Of a stretch of DNA of 64,000 nucleotides, positions 44,975 to 53,307 are shown piece by piece (within the stretch, counting starts at the first letter, position 1; each line of letters opens with the position of its first letter). The DNA is from Promicromonospora sukumoe. Lineage in GTDB: Bacteria > Actinomycetota > Actinomycetes > Actinomycetales > Cellulomonadaceae. The stretch lies in assembly GCF_014137995.1 (NCBI RefSeq), contig NZ_JACGWV010000003.1, positions 62,001 through 126,000 of the forward strand, in the 5' to 3' direction. The position numbers and the translations under genes were made by a program. The notes below the pieces were generated by a model, which saw only the letters and a list, made by a program, of their open reading frames with translations, was not told the DNA's origin and did not search any database.

Positions 44975-45772
44975 TCAGCGGATGCCGAGGGCCTCGCGCC
45001 ACTCGGCCGGCACGAGGGCGTAGCCCACGAACGCGACGATGTCGAGCAGCGTGTGCGCGATCACGAGCGGGAGGACGCGGGGCCTGCCGCCGGGCTGGAA
45101 CCGGGGCGAGGTGTAGAACCACGAGAACACGACGCCCATGACCACGTTCCCGATGAACGGCCCGATGCCCTGGTACAGGTGGTACGAGCCGCGCAGCAGC
45201 GAGCTCGCCACGATGAACTTCACGCGGTTCCACCCGAGGTCCCGCGTGCGCTCGTACAGGTAGCCGACGGCGATGACCTCCTCCAGCAGGCCGTTCTGGA
45301 ACGCGCTGAGCAGCAGCACGGGGACGGTCCACCAGTACGTGTCCAGGGCGCTGGCCTGCACCTCCACCGTGATGCCGACGGCCCGCCCGAGGGCGTAGAA
45401 CGCCAGGCCGGGGATGCCGATGGCGGCGGCAAGCGCGAAGCCCCACGCGGTGTCCCGGCCCGGGCGGCTCCCGTCCAGTCCGAGGCTGCGCACCGCGCTG
45501 CGGCCGTTCGCGCTCAGCAGGTACAGGGCCAGGGCGACCGGGACCAGGGCGAACCCGATGCTCAGGAGCTGGTACACGAGGTCCAGGTATGGGCGCTCCG
45601 ACTGGCTCGCGTTGAGCGTGGCGGTCTGCTCGGCCAGCGGCGTCTCCGCGGTGAGCCGCGCCGCGATGTTGACGAGCGCGTACACCCCGGACTGGCCCAG
45701 GCTGAGCCCGAGCACGATCCACACCTCGGCGGCGATACGGCGGCGGGACTCGGGCAGCGCGGTCGTGGTCAC
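44975..45772 (-). CDS. CPBP-family intramembrane metalloprotease
   Basis: A 265-residue membrane protein of the Abi/CAAX-prenyl-protease-like family. Motif 1 is LLEEVIAVGYLYERTR near 175 (EExxxxxxxxxR), motif 2 is GSYHLYQGIGPFIGNVVMG near 205 with the second His, and motif 3 is VIAHTLLDIVAFVG near 245 with a third. About seven hydrophobic helices surround these. The gene reads from a GTG with TAGGTT plus 6 nt upstream. It sits alone between the flippase-like and carboxypeptidase genes, all on the minus strand but with separate promoters. Substrate unknown. Confidence 0.9.
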   Translation of the reverse strand: MTTTALPESRRRIAAEVWIVLGLSLGQSGVYALVNIAARLTAETPLAEQTATLNASQSERPYLDLVYQLLSIGFALVPVALALYLLSANGRSAVRSLGLDGSRPGRDTAWGFALAAAIGIPGLAFYALGRAVGITVEVQASALDTYWWTVPVLLLSAFQNGLLEEVIAVGYLYERTRDLGWNRVKFIVASSLLRGSYHLYQGIGPFIGNVVMGVVFSWFYTSPRFQPGGRPRVLPLVIAHTLLDIVAFVGYALVPAEWREALGIR

Positions 45773-45778
45773 GTCCGG

Positions 45779-45784
45779 AACCTA
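45779..45784 (-). promoter_or_regulatory. -10 hexamer TAGGTT, leaderless promoter of the CPBP gene
   Basis: TAGGTT on the minus strand, 6 nt, then the GTG at 45772. Confidence 0.6.
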
Positions 45785-45825
45785 CCTCGCGTGGCCGGCA
45801 GTCCGGCAGCCGGCCACGCGAGGGG

Positions 45826-47343
45826 TCAGCGGTTCGAGGCCCGCCGGACGAAGTCCGCGAGGTCGGCCGACTGCGCGACCCGCGACTCCTGGTGGATGTA
45901 CATCATGTGGCCCGCGGGGTAGACGCGGGTCTCGATGCGCTCGCGGTACGACGCCGGGATCGCCATCTGGTCCAGGCTGTACTCGATGGCCTCGACCGGC
46001 ACGCCGCCGTCGTACCGCCCCATGGCGATGTGCACCTGGAGGTGCGGGTTGAGGATCATCGCGGTGGCGAGCTTGTCGGCGACGTCGACGGCCTTGCCCT
46101 CGAACTCCTTGTACGACCAGGGGTGCACGTGGCGGGACAGCACCTCGTAGATCGCGTCGTGCTCGTAGCCGAGCTCGCCGCGCAGGTAGTGGTGCAGCGC
46201 CGCGGTGTACGGGCCCGACGTCGCGGTCAGGAACGGGTCGTACGGCATCTGCTCGTGGATGTAGTGGTCCGCCGGGCCGGTGAACCGCGTGTCGAGGCGC
46301 CCGGTGACCAGGCGCCGCGCGCGCAGCAGCTCCGCGTAGACCCGGGTGTGCTCCAGGCGCAGGTTGGCGCGGTCCACGTAGTCCTCGCTCAACCCGGTCA
46401 GGGAGGCGATCTTCGCGACGGCGGCCGCCCGCTCGTCGTCGGGCACGCGCGCCCCGCGCGCCAGGACCGAGGCGTACGTGTCGGCCCAGTCCCGGGCCTC
46501 GGCGACGACGTCGTCCAGCGCCCGGTCGCCGAGGAGGCCGTGGTAGTGCGCGGTCGCGGCGTAGAGCGGCAGGAACAGCGGGTGCGGCAGGTTGGAGTGC
46601 TCGCCGTCGAACAGGGCCTCCATGTTCAGGGCCGGGGCCACCAGCATGACGCCGTTCAGGAACATGCCGAACCGCGTCTGCAGGTACTCGGCCAGCCCCG
46701 CCCCGCGGGTGCCGCCGTAGGACTCGCCGATCAGGAACTTGGGGCTCATCCAACGGTCGTTCCGGCTGGTCCACAGGCGGATGATCTCGCCGACGGACTC
46801 GATGTCGCCCGTGAAGCCGTGGAACGGCTTGGCCTGCTCGCCCTCGGTCGCCCGCGAGAAGCCGGTCGAGACGGGGTCGATGAACACCAGGTCGGAGACG
46901 CGCAGCAGCGTCTCCGGGTTGTCGATCAGCCCGTACGGCGGCGCGGTCAGGTCGCCGACGTCGCCCGAGTCGACCCGGCGCGGGCCGAGCACGCCCAGGT
47001 GCAGCCACACCGACGACGACCCCGGGCCGCCGTTGAACGCGAACGTCACCGGGCGCCGCGTCACGTCGGCGTCGTCGAGCGTGTAGTACGTGATCGAGAC
47101 CTCGGCCTTGGCCTTGCGGCCGTCGTACTTCTCCTCCTTGGTGACCTCCTGCCGCAGCACGATCCGGCCGGTCGTCGCGGAGTAGGTGAGGTCGCCGTCG
47201 GGGGTGTGCAGGGTGTGGTGCGTGGTGACCAGGTCGTCGGCGGGCTCCGGCGGCTTCGGCGGGGTGCCGCCGTCTGCCGTCTTTCCCTGACCGGTGCTGG
47301 TCGCCTCGGGCTGGTCGCTGCTGGTGCGCTTCTCGTCGGTCAC
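45826..47343 (-). CDS. S10-family serine carboxypeptidase
   Basis: A 505-residue alpha/beta-hydrolase peptidase. FAFNGGPGSSSVWLHLG near 100 forms the oxyanion region, the nucleophile Ser is in FLIGESYGGTRGAGLAEYL near 205, the Asp is expected near MGRYDGGVPV (about 440) and the His in YPAGHMMYIHQ near 480. No signal peptide is visible; the N-terminus is a charged Thr/Pro-rich segment, so it may be cytoplasmic, as in other bacterial S10 enzymes of this type. The GTG start is preceded by TAGGTT and 6 nt. It is divergent from the membrane protein at 47535. Confidence 0.92.
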   Translation of the reverse strand: MTDEKRTSSDQPEATSTGQGKTADGGTPPKPPEPADDLVTTHHTLHTPDGDLTYSATTGRIVLRQEVTKEEKYDGRKAKAEVSITYYTLDDADVTRRPVTFAFNGGPGSSSVWLHLGVLGPRRVDSGDVGDLTAPPYGLIDNPETLLRVSDLVFIDPVSTGFSRATEGEQAKPFHGFTGDIESVGEIIRLWTSRNDRWMSPKFLIGESYGGTRGAGLAEYLQTRFGMFLNGVMLVAPALNMEALFDGEHSNLPHPLFLPLYAATAHYHGLLGDRALDDVVAEARDWADTYASVLARGARVPDDERAAAVAKIASLTGLSEDYVDRANLRLEHTRVYAELLRARRLVTGRLDTRFTGPADHYIHEQMPYDPFLTATSGPYTAALHHYLRGELGYEHDAIYEVLSRHVHPWSYKEFEGKAVDVADKLATAMILNPHLQVHIAMGRYDGGVPVEAIEYSLDQMAIPASYRERIETRVYPAGHMMYIHQESRVAQSADLADFVRRASNR

Positions 47344-47349
47344 CCGACG

Positions 47350-47355
47350 AACCTA
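47350..47355 (-). promoter_or_regulatory. -10 hexamer TAGGTT, leaderless promoter of the S10 peptidase gene
   Basis: TAGGTT on the minus strand, 6 nt, then the GTG at 47343. A family B palindrome begins 10 nt further upstream. Confidence 0.6.
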
Positions 47356-47364
47356 TCCCGGCAC

Positions 47365-47438
47365 CTCCCTTTCGAGACCCAGGTTTTCTTCGTCTTGACC
47401 CGGCGCTGAGCGGAGAGATCCTGGGTCTCGAAGGGGAG
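47365..47438. repeat. 74-nt palindrome, family B copy 2
   Basis: CTCCCTTTCGAGACCCAGG at 47365-47383 pairs with 47420-47438 with one mismatch; the centre has decayed. It shares the TTTCGAGACC(T/C)A(A/G)GTTT core and the following CTTCG with the perfect palindrome at 15359-15426. It lies between two divergent start codons, so it is not a terminator for either gene. Confidence 0.85.
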
Positions 47439-47488
47439 TTCGAAATCAGGGTCGCAAAACTCCTTGCGGCCCGACGGGCCGATGCGGC

Positions 47489-47515
47489 AAACTGGTTTGC
47501 AGTACAAACCAGTTT
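47489..47515. promoter_or_regulatory. 27-bp perfect palindromic operator of the ABC transporter operon
   Basis: AAACTGGTTTG and CAAACCAGTTT (11-bp arms, 5-nt centre CAGTA) form a perfect inverted repeat 19 nt before the first ATG of the operon. Its AT-richness and symmetry fit a dimeric helix-turn-helix protein, most simply the regulator encoded at 48268 in the same operon. Confidence 0.75.
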
Positions 47516-47534
47516 GAGAGGCGAGGCGATCACC

Positions 47535-48275
47535 ATGGCGAGCGATCCGACGTCGGGCACCCCGGCACAGCCGGAGGACCGGGTACTCCCGGCGGACCAG
47601 GCGCACCCGGAGGACGACGGCGCGCGGGGTCTCGACCCCGCCGAGACGCTGCGCCTGATCCGGCAGCACCAGGAGGCCGCGCGCGACGCCACCGGGCCCG
47701 ACGGCCGCCTGCTGTTCGGCGCGTGGGGCCTGGCCTGGGTGATCGGGTACCTCGCCATGTGGACGACGGCGCGCGAGACGGGTTCGCCGGAGCCCTGGGC
47801 GGGCTGGGTGTTCGCGTGCTGCATCGCGGGCGCGACGGCCTTCACGATCGTGCACAGCGTGACCCGGACCTCGGGGACCCGGGGCGCCAGCGCCCGGATC
47901 GGCGCGCTGTACGGCTGGACCTGGTTCCTCGCGTTCACCGCCCTGGGCGTCGTGCTGGGCGCGATGGGCGAGGCCGGGGCGTCGCCCGAGGTCATGGCCA
48001 TCGCGGCGAACGGCTTCGCCTGCGTGATCGTCGGTCTCATGTACATCGCCGGCGGGCTGGTCTTCGAGGAGATCCGCATGGCCGCCGTCGGCGGCTGGAT
48101 GCTGGTCGCCGCGGTGCTCGCCGCCTTTGCGGGCATGCCGAACACCTACCTCGTGATGGCCGTCGCGGGCGGCGGCGGCTTCCTGGCCATGGCCGTGGTG
48201 GAGCAGGTGTTCCGCAGCCGGCGCCGATCACCCGCGTCCGCCGTCAGGACGGAGGGCGGTGGGTGGCGTGCCTGA
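47535..48275 (+). CDS. Six-helix membrane protein, first gene of the ABC operon
   Basis: A 246-residue protein with an N-terminal acidic cytoplasmic stretch (about 60 residues) and six membrane helices, for example FGAWGLAWVIGYLAMWT, WVFACCIAGATAFTIVHSV, WTWFLAFTALGVVLGAM and YLVMAVAGGGGFLAMAVV. No family was recognised with certainty. GAGAGGCGAGGCG before the ATG gives a weak Shine-Dalgarno; an upstream in-frame TTG is less likely. It overlaps the regulator gene and is co-transcribed with the ABC transporter, so it may be a transporter partner or a sensor. Confidence 0.8.
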   Translation: MASDPTSGTPAQPEDRVLPADQAHPEDDGARGLDPAETLRLIRQHQEAARDATGPDGRLLFGAWGLAWVIGYLAMWTTARETGSPEPWAGWVFACCIAGATAFTIVHSVTRTSGTRGASARIGALYGWTWFLAFTALGVVLGAMGEAGASPEVMAIAANGFACVIVGLMYIAGGLVFEEIRMAAVGGWMLVAAVLAAFAGMPNTYLVMAVAGGGGFLAMAVVEQVFRSRRRSPASAVRTEGGGWRA

Positions 48276-48570
48276 GGAGCTCGATGCCGTCATCCACGCC
48301 CCCGCCCGCCTGCGGGTCGTGGCCTCCCTCGCGGCCCTGGGCCGCGGCGACGAGGTCGCCTTCCCCAAGCTGCGCAAGCTGCTCGACATGACCGCCGGAA
48401 ACCTGTCGACCCACCTCCGCAAGCTGGAGGACGCCGGCTACGTCCGGGTCACCAAGACGCACGAGGGCAGGACGCCTGTGACGTACCTGGCCCTCACCGA
48501 CAACGGCCGCACCGCGTTCGCGGACTACCAGGCGGCACTGATGGACCTTCTGAAGGGAGCACAGGGATGA
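48268..48570 (+). CDS. Winged-helix transcriptional regulator (MarR/ArsR-like, HTH_34 type)
   Basis: A 100-residue DNA-binding protein. ELDAVIHAPARLRVVASLAA at the start, then FPKLRKLLDMTAGNLSTHLR KLEDAGYV as recognition helix, and RTPVTYLALTDNGRTAFADY as wing. This fits the small winged-helix family often encoded beside ABC exporters. GTG at 48268 is chosen because GGAGGG is 11 nt upstream; GTG at 48259 is the alternative. It overlaps the genes on both sides, so the four genes form one tight operon, and it likely binds the 27-bp palindrome at its head. Confidence 0.88.
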   Translation: MPEELDAVIHAPARLRVVASLAALGRGDEVAFPKLRKLLDMTAGNLSTHLRKLEDAGYVRVTKTHEGRTPVTYLALTDNGRTAFADYQAALMDLLKGAQG

Positions 48571-49448
48571 GTGCGGTAGAGGTCAGCGGGGTGACCAGGC
48601 GCTTCGGCTCCGTCGTCGCCCTCGACGACGTCTCGCTGGACGTGGGGCACGGCGAGCTGGTCGGCCTGCTCGGGCCCAACGGGGCCGGCAAGTCCACGCT
48701 GCTGTCGCTGGTCAGCGGCCAGCGGCGGCCCGACACCGGGGTGGTGCGCCTGAACGGTCGCGACCCGCGGGACGCCGGGGCGCGGACGGTGCTCGGCCTG
48801 ACCCCGCAGGAGACCGGCCTGCCCGCGACGCTGCGGGTGCGCGAGGTGGTCGACTTCGTGGGCGGCCACTACCCCGACCCGGTGCCGACGGGCGAGCTGC
48901 TGGAGCAGTTCGGGCTGTCCGACCTGGGCAAGCGGCAGACCGGATCGCTGTCCGGCGGGCAGAAGCGGCGTCTCGCCGTGGCGCTCTCGCTGGTCGGCAG
49001 GCCGCGCGTCGTGCTGCTCGACGAGCCCACCACCGGGCTCGACGTGTCCGGCCGCGGCGCGCTCTGGGACGCCATCCGGCAGTACCACGCGAGCGGCGGC
49101 ACCGTGCTGCTCACCTCCCACTACCTGGAGGAGGTGCAGGCGCTCGCGGAGCGCGTGGTCGTCATCGACCACGGGACCGTGCTCGCCGACGACTCCCTCG
49201 AGACCATCCTGGGCCAGGTCGGCGCGCGCCGCGTGCAGTTCACGGACGCCGAGGGGACGCGGCAGGAGCACCTCGTCGCGGACTCCGACGCGTTCGTCCG
49301 CGACCTCGTCCGTGCCGGTACCGAGTTCCGGGACCTGGAGATCCGGGGCGCGTCCCTGGAGGAGGCGTTCGGCCAGCTCGTCGATGCCACGAACCAGGCC
49401 GGCGCCACGAGCGGCGTCGACGCCACGAACGAAGGAGCCGTGCGATGA
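48567..49448 (+). CDS. ABC transporter ATP-binding protein
   Basis: A 293-residue ATPase subunit. Walker A LLGPNGAGKSTLLSL near 38, signature GSLSGGQKRRLAVAL near 132, Walker B PRVVLLDEPTTGLDVSGRG near 150 and the switch His in LTSHYLEEV near 190. The C-terminal extension (VQFTDAEGTRQEHLVADSDA) is typical of DrrA/NatA-like exporters. Its ATG overlaps the regulator's stop in ATGA, and its own stop overlaps the permease start in the same way. The transported compound is unknown; drug or lipid export is the usual role of this subtype. Confidence 0.94.
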   Translation: MSAVEVSGVTRRFGSVVALDDVSLDVGHGELVGLLGPNGAGKSTLLSLVSGQRRPDTGVVRLNGRDPRDAGARTVLGLTPQETGLPATLRVREVVDFVGGHYPDPVPTGELLEQFGLSDLGKRQTGSLSGGQKRRLAVALSLVGRPRVVLLDEPTTGLDVSGRGALWDAIRQYHASGGTVLLTSHYLEEVQALAERVVVIDHGTVLADDSLETILGQVGARRVQFTDAEGTRQEHLVADSDAFVRDLVRAGTEFRDLEIRGASLEEAFGQLVDATNQAGATSGVDATNEGAVR

Positions 49449-50266
49449 GCGCCACCACGAGCACCAGCGGCCCGGCCGGCCTCGCCGAGCCCGCCGCACC
49501 CGCCGCGCAGACCCAGCCGTTCTGGGTGCTGTCCTGGCTGCACCTCAAGTACCAGTTCCTGGAGACCGTCCGGGTCCCCATCGCGGTGCTCGGGAACGTG
49601 CTGTTCCCGTCGCTGGCGATGGTCTTCTTCGTGGTGCCGCAGGAGGCCGTGGCGGGCAACCCCGTGTACGCGACGATCGCCATCGCCGGCCTCGGGCTGT
49701 TCGCGATCTGCTCCGCCAGCCTCTTCACCTACGGCCTGGGCGTCGCGGAGGACCGGCAGCTGCCGTTCTACCCGTACCTGCGCTCGCTGCCCGCCGGCCC
49801 CGGACCCCAGATGGTGGCGCGCGTGCTCAACGGCGGCATCTTCTCGCTGTTCGGCCTGCTGCCGCTGATCCTCATCGGCTGGCTGTTCACAGCGGCCGCC
49901 CTGACGTTCGGGCAGCTGCTCGCCGGCATCGGGACCATCCTGGCGGTCTCCGTCCCGTTCGTGCTGCTCGGCATGGCCATCGGCTACAAGCTGTCGGCCA
50001 AGGCGGCGCTGCCCGTGGTGCAGGTCATCCTGTTCCCGCTGGCCTTCGCGGGCGGGCTGTTCCTGCCGCCTGAGATGTTCCCCGGCTGGCTGGACGCGAT
50101 CTCGAAGGCCACCCCCACCCGGGCCGGCCGGGACCTGCTCGTCCAGGCGACCACGGGCGTCGACGCCTACGCGCTGGCCCTTCCGATCCTCGCCGGGTGG
50201 ACCATCCTGTTCGCGGTGCTGGCCGTCCTGTCCTACCGGAGCGACGAGGGCCGCCGCTTCCGCTGA
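49445..50266 (+). CDS. ABC transporter permease (ABC-2 type)
   Basis: A 273-residue membrane protein with six helices, including VLGNVLFPSLAMVFFVVP, YATIAIAGLGLFAICSASLF, FGLLPLILIGWLFTAAAL and VVQVILFPLAFAGGLFLPPE; the last carries the ABC-2 permease Pro-Glu pattern before MFPGWLDAISKATPTR. It ends in YRSDEGRRFR. It pairs with the preceding ATPase through a 4-nt overlap and closes the operon. Confidence 0.9.
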   Translation: MSATTSTSGPAGLAEPAAPAAQTQPFWVLSWLHLKYQFLETVRVPIAVLGNVLFPSLAMVFFVVPQEAVAGNPVYATIAIAGLGLFAICSASLFTYGLGVAEDRQLPFYPYLRSLPAGPGPQMVARVLNGGIFSLFGLLPLILIGWLFTAAALTFGQLLAGIGTILAVSVPFVLLGMAIGYKLSAKAALPVVQVILFPLAFAGGLFLPPEMFPGWLDAISKATPTRAGRDLLVQATTGVDAYALALPILAGWTILFAVLAVLSYRSDEGRRFR

Positions 50267-50303
50267 CCCGGCTCCGGCCGTAAGGCCCCACTCAACGACG
50301 GGT

Positions 50304-52853
50304 TCAGGCGGCGCGGCGGAGGCGGAGGGAGTTCGCGACGACGAGCACCGAGCTCGCCGCCATCGCCCCGCCCGCGATCATCGGGCTGAGCAGCCCGGCC
50401 GCCGCCAGCGGGATCGCCGCGACGTTGTACGCGAACGCCCAGAACAGGTTCTGCTTGATGATCCGCAGGGTCTTCCGGGACAGGCGGACGGCGCTCGCGG
50501 CGGCCCGCAGGTCACCGCGGACCAGCGTGATGTCGCCGGCCTCGATCGCCACGTCGGTGCCGGTGCCCATCGCGAGGCCCAGGTCGGCCGTGGCGAGCGC
50601 GGCGGCGTCGTTCACGCCGTCGCCCACCATCGCCACCGTGCGGCCCTCGGCCTGCAGCCGGGCCACCACCTCGGCCTTCCCGGCGGGCATCACCCGCGCG
50701 ACCACGTCCTCCTCCGGGATGCCGACGGCGCGCGCGGCCACGCGGGCCGCGCCCGCCGAGTCGCCGGTCAGCAGGTAGGGCCGCAGCCCCAGCTCGCGCA
50801 GCTCCTCGACCGCCTCGGCCGACGTCGCCTTCGCCGGGTCGCGCAGCGCGATCACGCCGCCCGCGGCTCCGTTCCAGGCCACGACGACGGCGGTGGCCCC
50901 GTCCTCCTCCTGCTGCCCGACGGCGGAGCGCACCTCCGCGGAGACGGTCACCCCCTGCTCGGCGAGCCAGTCGGGGCGGCCCACCAGCACGCGCCTGGTG
51001 TTCAGCCCGCCGCCCGGGGCCAGCCCCGCGTGCGCGTGCCGGACCAGGCCCTCGACGCCGCCGCCCGCGTGCGCGACGAAGCCCGTGACCTCCAGCGGCG
51101 TCTCGGGCTCGGCACCCGCACGGCCGGCCGCGGCGATCGCCCGCGCGATCGGGTGCTCGCTCAGCGCCTCGACGGCGGCCGCGTACCGCAGCACCTCCGG
51201 AGCGTTGGACAGGTGGTTGGCGTCGTCGGCCTCGGCGGACGGCTCCTGCCCCGTGTGCCCGACGGCGGCGTGCCCGACGCCGTCCTGCCCGGCGTCGTGC
51301 CCGGCACCCGCGTGCCCGGTACTCGAATGCCCGACGCCGGCCAGGGCCGGGCTCCGGTCGGGGCTCCACACGTCGACCACGCGCATGCGGCCCTCGGTGA
51401 CGGTGCCCGTCTTGTCGAGCACCACGGTGTCGACGCGGCGGGTGCTCTCCAGGATCTCCGGGCCGCGGATCAGCACGCCGAGCTGGGCGCCCCGGCCGGT
51501 GCCGACCAGGATCGCCGTCGGCGTGGCCAGCCCGAGGGCGCACGGGCACGCGATGATCAGCACGGCGACGGCCGCGGTGAAGGCCGCCTCGACGTCGCCC
51601 GTCAGCGCGAGCCAGCCCGCCAGGGTGAGCACGGCCAGCACCAGTACCACCGGGACGAACACCGCGGAGATGCGGTCGGCGAGCAGCGCCACGGGGGCCT
51701 TGCCCGTCTGGGCCCGGGCGACCAGCCGCCCGATGCGGGCGAGCATCGTGTCCTCGCCCACCCGGGTCGCGCGCACCAGCAGGTGCCCCGAGGTGCTCAC
51801 CGTGCCGCCCACGACGTCGTCGCCCGCGATCACGTCCACGGGCACCGGCTCACCCGTGACCAGGGACGTGTCGAGCGCCGAGGCGCCCTCCACCACCGTG
51901 CCGTCCGTGGCGACGGTGCCGCCCGGTCGCACGGCGAAGACGTCGCCGACCTGCAGCGCGGCGACCGGGACCGGGGTGGTGCGCCAGCCGCCCTCCGGCA
52001 GGCGCAGCGGGGTGCCGTCGGGGCCCAGCGCGATGCGCTCGGCGTCCTTGGCGCCCAGGCTGAGCAGCGCGCGCAGGGCGTCGCCCGCCCGCCGGCGCGA
52101 CCGGTGCTCGGCGTACCTGCCCGCCAGCAGGAACGTGGTGACCACGGCGCCGACCTCGAAGTACACGGCCGGGCCCGTGCCGTGGCCGGTGTGCGGGGCC
52201 GACCCGGCGACCAGGACCCACAGGGACCAGAGGGTCGCCGCGACCACGCCGATCGACACCAGCGTGTCCATCGTGGAGCTCCCGTGCCGCGCCGCGCGGA
52301 CGGCGGCGGCGTGGAACGGCCACGCGCCCCACACGACGACGGGCAGGGCCAGGGCCGCGACCACCCACCCGCTGCCCGGGAACGACCACGCGGGGACCAT
52401 CGAGAGCAGGAGCACCGGGACGGTCAGCACCGCCGAGACGCGCAGGCGGCGGAGCAGGTCCGCGCCCCGGTAGCCGTCGCCGGAGGCCGGTGCGGGCGAT
52501 TCCTCGCCGTCCCCGACGTCGGACCCGGCACCCGGCCGTGCCGAACCGGCGTCCGGCAGGCCGGCCCCGGTGTCCGCCCCGGCGTCGTCCCCGCCGCCCG
52601 GCCCGCGCACGGCGCGGCGCCGCGTGACGCGCGCCTCGTACCCGGCGGACTCGACGGCGCCGACCAGGTCCTGGTCCGCGACGTCGGCCGAGAGCACGAC
52701 GTGCGCCGACTCCAGCGGCAGGTTCACGGTCGCCGCGACGCCGTCGATCCGGTTGAGCTTGCGCTCGACGCGGGCGACGCACGAGGCGCAGGTCATCCCG
52801 GACACCGCGAGCTCGACCTCGCCGAGGGGGTGCAGGGCCTCAGCGGCAGGCAC
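50304..52853 (-). CDS. copA: Copper-translocating P1B-type ATPase
   Basis: An 849-residue copper exporter. The N-terminal HMA domain has GMTCASCVARVERKLN (CxxC near 21-24). About eight membrane helices include the metal-path motif IACPCALGLATP near 435. Phosphorylation site DKTGTVTEG is near 480, SEHPIARAI near 565 in the nucleotide-binding domain, and GDGVNDAAAL near 755. A tandem-repeat insertion of about 35 residues rich in Gly-His (GVGHSSTGHAGAGHDAG) lies near 505-540, just after the phosphorylation loop. AAGGAGAACT precedes the GTG. It is the last gene of csoR-copZ-copA. Confidence 0.95.
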   Translation of the reverse strand: MPAAEALHPLGEVELAVSGMTCASCVARVERKLNRIDGVAATVNLPLESAHVVLSADVADQDLVGAVESAGYEARVTRRRAVRGPGGGDDAGADTGAGLPDAGSARPGAGSDVGDGEESPAPASGDGYRGADLLRRLRVSAVLTVPVLLLSMVPAWSFPGSGWVVAALALPVVVWGAWPFHAAAVRAARHGSSTMDTLVSIGVVAATLWSLWVLVAGSAPHTGHGTGPAVYFEVGAVVTTFLLAGRYAEHRSRRRAGDALRALLSLGAKDAERIALGPDGTPLRLPEGGWRTTPVPVAALQVGDVFAVRPGGTVATDGTVVEGASALDTSLVTGEPVPVDVIAGDDVVGGTVSTSGHLLVRATRVGEDTMLARIGRLVARAQTGKAPVALLADRISAVFVPVVLVLAVLTLAGWLALTGDVEAAFTAAVAVLIIACPCALGLATPTAILVGTGRGAQLGVLIRGPEILESTRRVDTVVLDKTGTVTEGRMRVVDVWSPDRSPALAGVGHSSTGHAGAGHDAGQDGVGHAAVGHTGQEPSAEADDANHLSNAPEVLRYAAAVEALSEHPIARAIAAAGRAGAEPETPLEVTGFVAHAGGGVEGLVRHAHAGLAPGGGLNTRRVLVGRPDWLAEQGVTVSAEVRSAVGQQEEDGATAVVVAWNGAAGGVIALRDPAKATSAEAVEELRELGLRPYLLTGDSAGAARVAARAVGIPEEDVVARVMPAGKAEVVARLQAEGRTVAMVGDGVNDAAALATADLGLAMGTGTDVAIEAGDITLVRGDLRAAASAVRLSRKTLRIIKQNLFWAFAYNVAAIPLAAAGLLSPMIAGGAMAASSVLVVANSLRLRRAA

Positions 52854-52863
52854 AGTTCTCCTT

Positions 52864-52893
52864 ACGGGTCATCACGGGTCATCACGGGTCGTT
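52864..52893. repeat. 10-bp tandem repeat ACGGGTCATC (three units) before copA
   Basis: Units at 52864, 52874 and 52884 (the last ACGGGTCGTT) fill the short gap between copZ and copA. A further CGGGTCATCC follows at 52901. Confidence 0.65.
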
Positions 52894-52912
52894 ACGGGCG
52901 CGGGTCATCCTG

Positions 52913-53221
52913 TCAGGACTGGATGATCGGCAGCGAGCGGGTCGCCTGGCGGCCCGGGGCCTGGGCCGCGGACTCGGCCGCCACGGCGTTCTCCAGCACC
53001 TCGACGTCGGCGACGTCGTAGCCGGCCTCGTCCACGGCGTCGCGCAGGGGCGCCTCCGCCAGCGGGAGCCTGGAGATCACGCGGACCAGGGAGGTCTCGC
53101 CGGCGTGCAGCTCGACGCTCACGTCCTGGACGTCCGGCACGCCCTTCAGCTCGTTGGTCACGGCGGACACGCAGTGCCCGCAGGTCATCCCGGTCACGGC
53201 GAGCTTGGTCACGGTGGTCAT
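52913..53221 (-). CDS. copZ: Copper chaperone / heavy-metal-associated domain protein (CopZ-like)
   Basis: A 102-residue protein with an HMA domain: LAVTGMTCGHCVSAVTNELK near 8-27 (CxxC copper site), VQDVSVEL, and AVDEAGYDV at the end of the fold. A further 25-residue Ala-rich tail follows. GAGGAGACAGC precedes the ATG at 53221. It lies between csoR and copA on the same strand, the standard copper-efflux arrangement, and should deliver Cu+ to CopA. Confidence 0.9.
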   Translation of the reverse strand: MTTVTKLAVTGMTCGHCVSAVTNELKGVPDVQDVSVELHAGETSLVRVISRLPLAEAPLRDAVDEAGYDVADVEVLENAVAAESAAQAPGRQATRSLPIIQS

Positions 53222-53307
53222 GCTGTCTCCTCGGTTCATGGGCTGGCGGAGGTGCGCGGGCAGCCCGACGCGCACGGCCCAGGGGGCGTGCGCGGGCTGC
53301 CCGCCGT

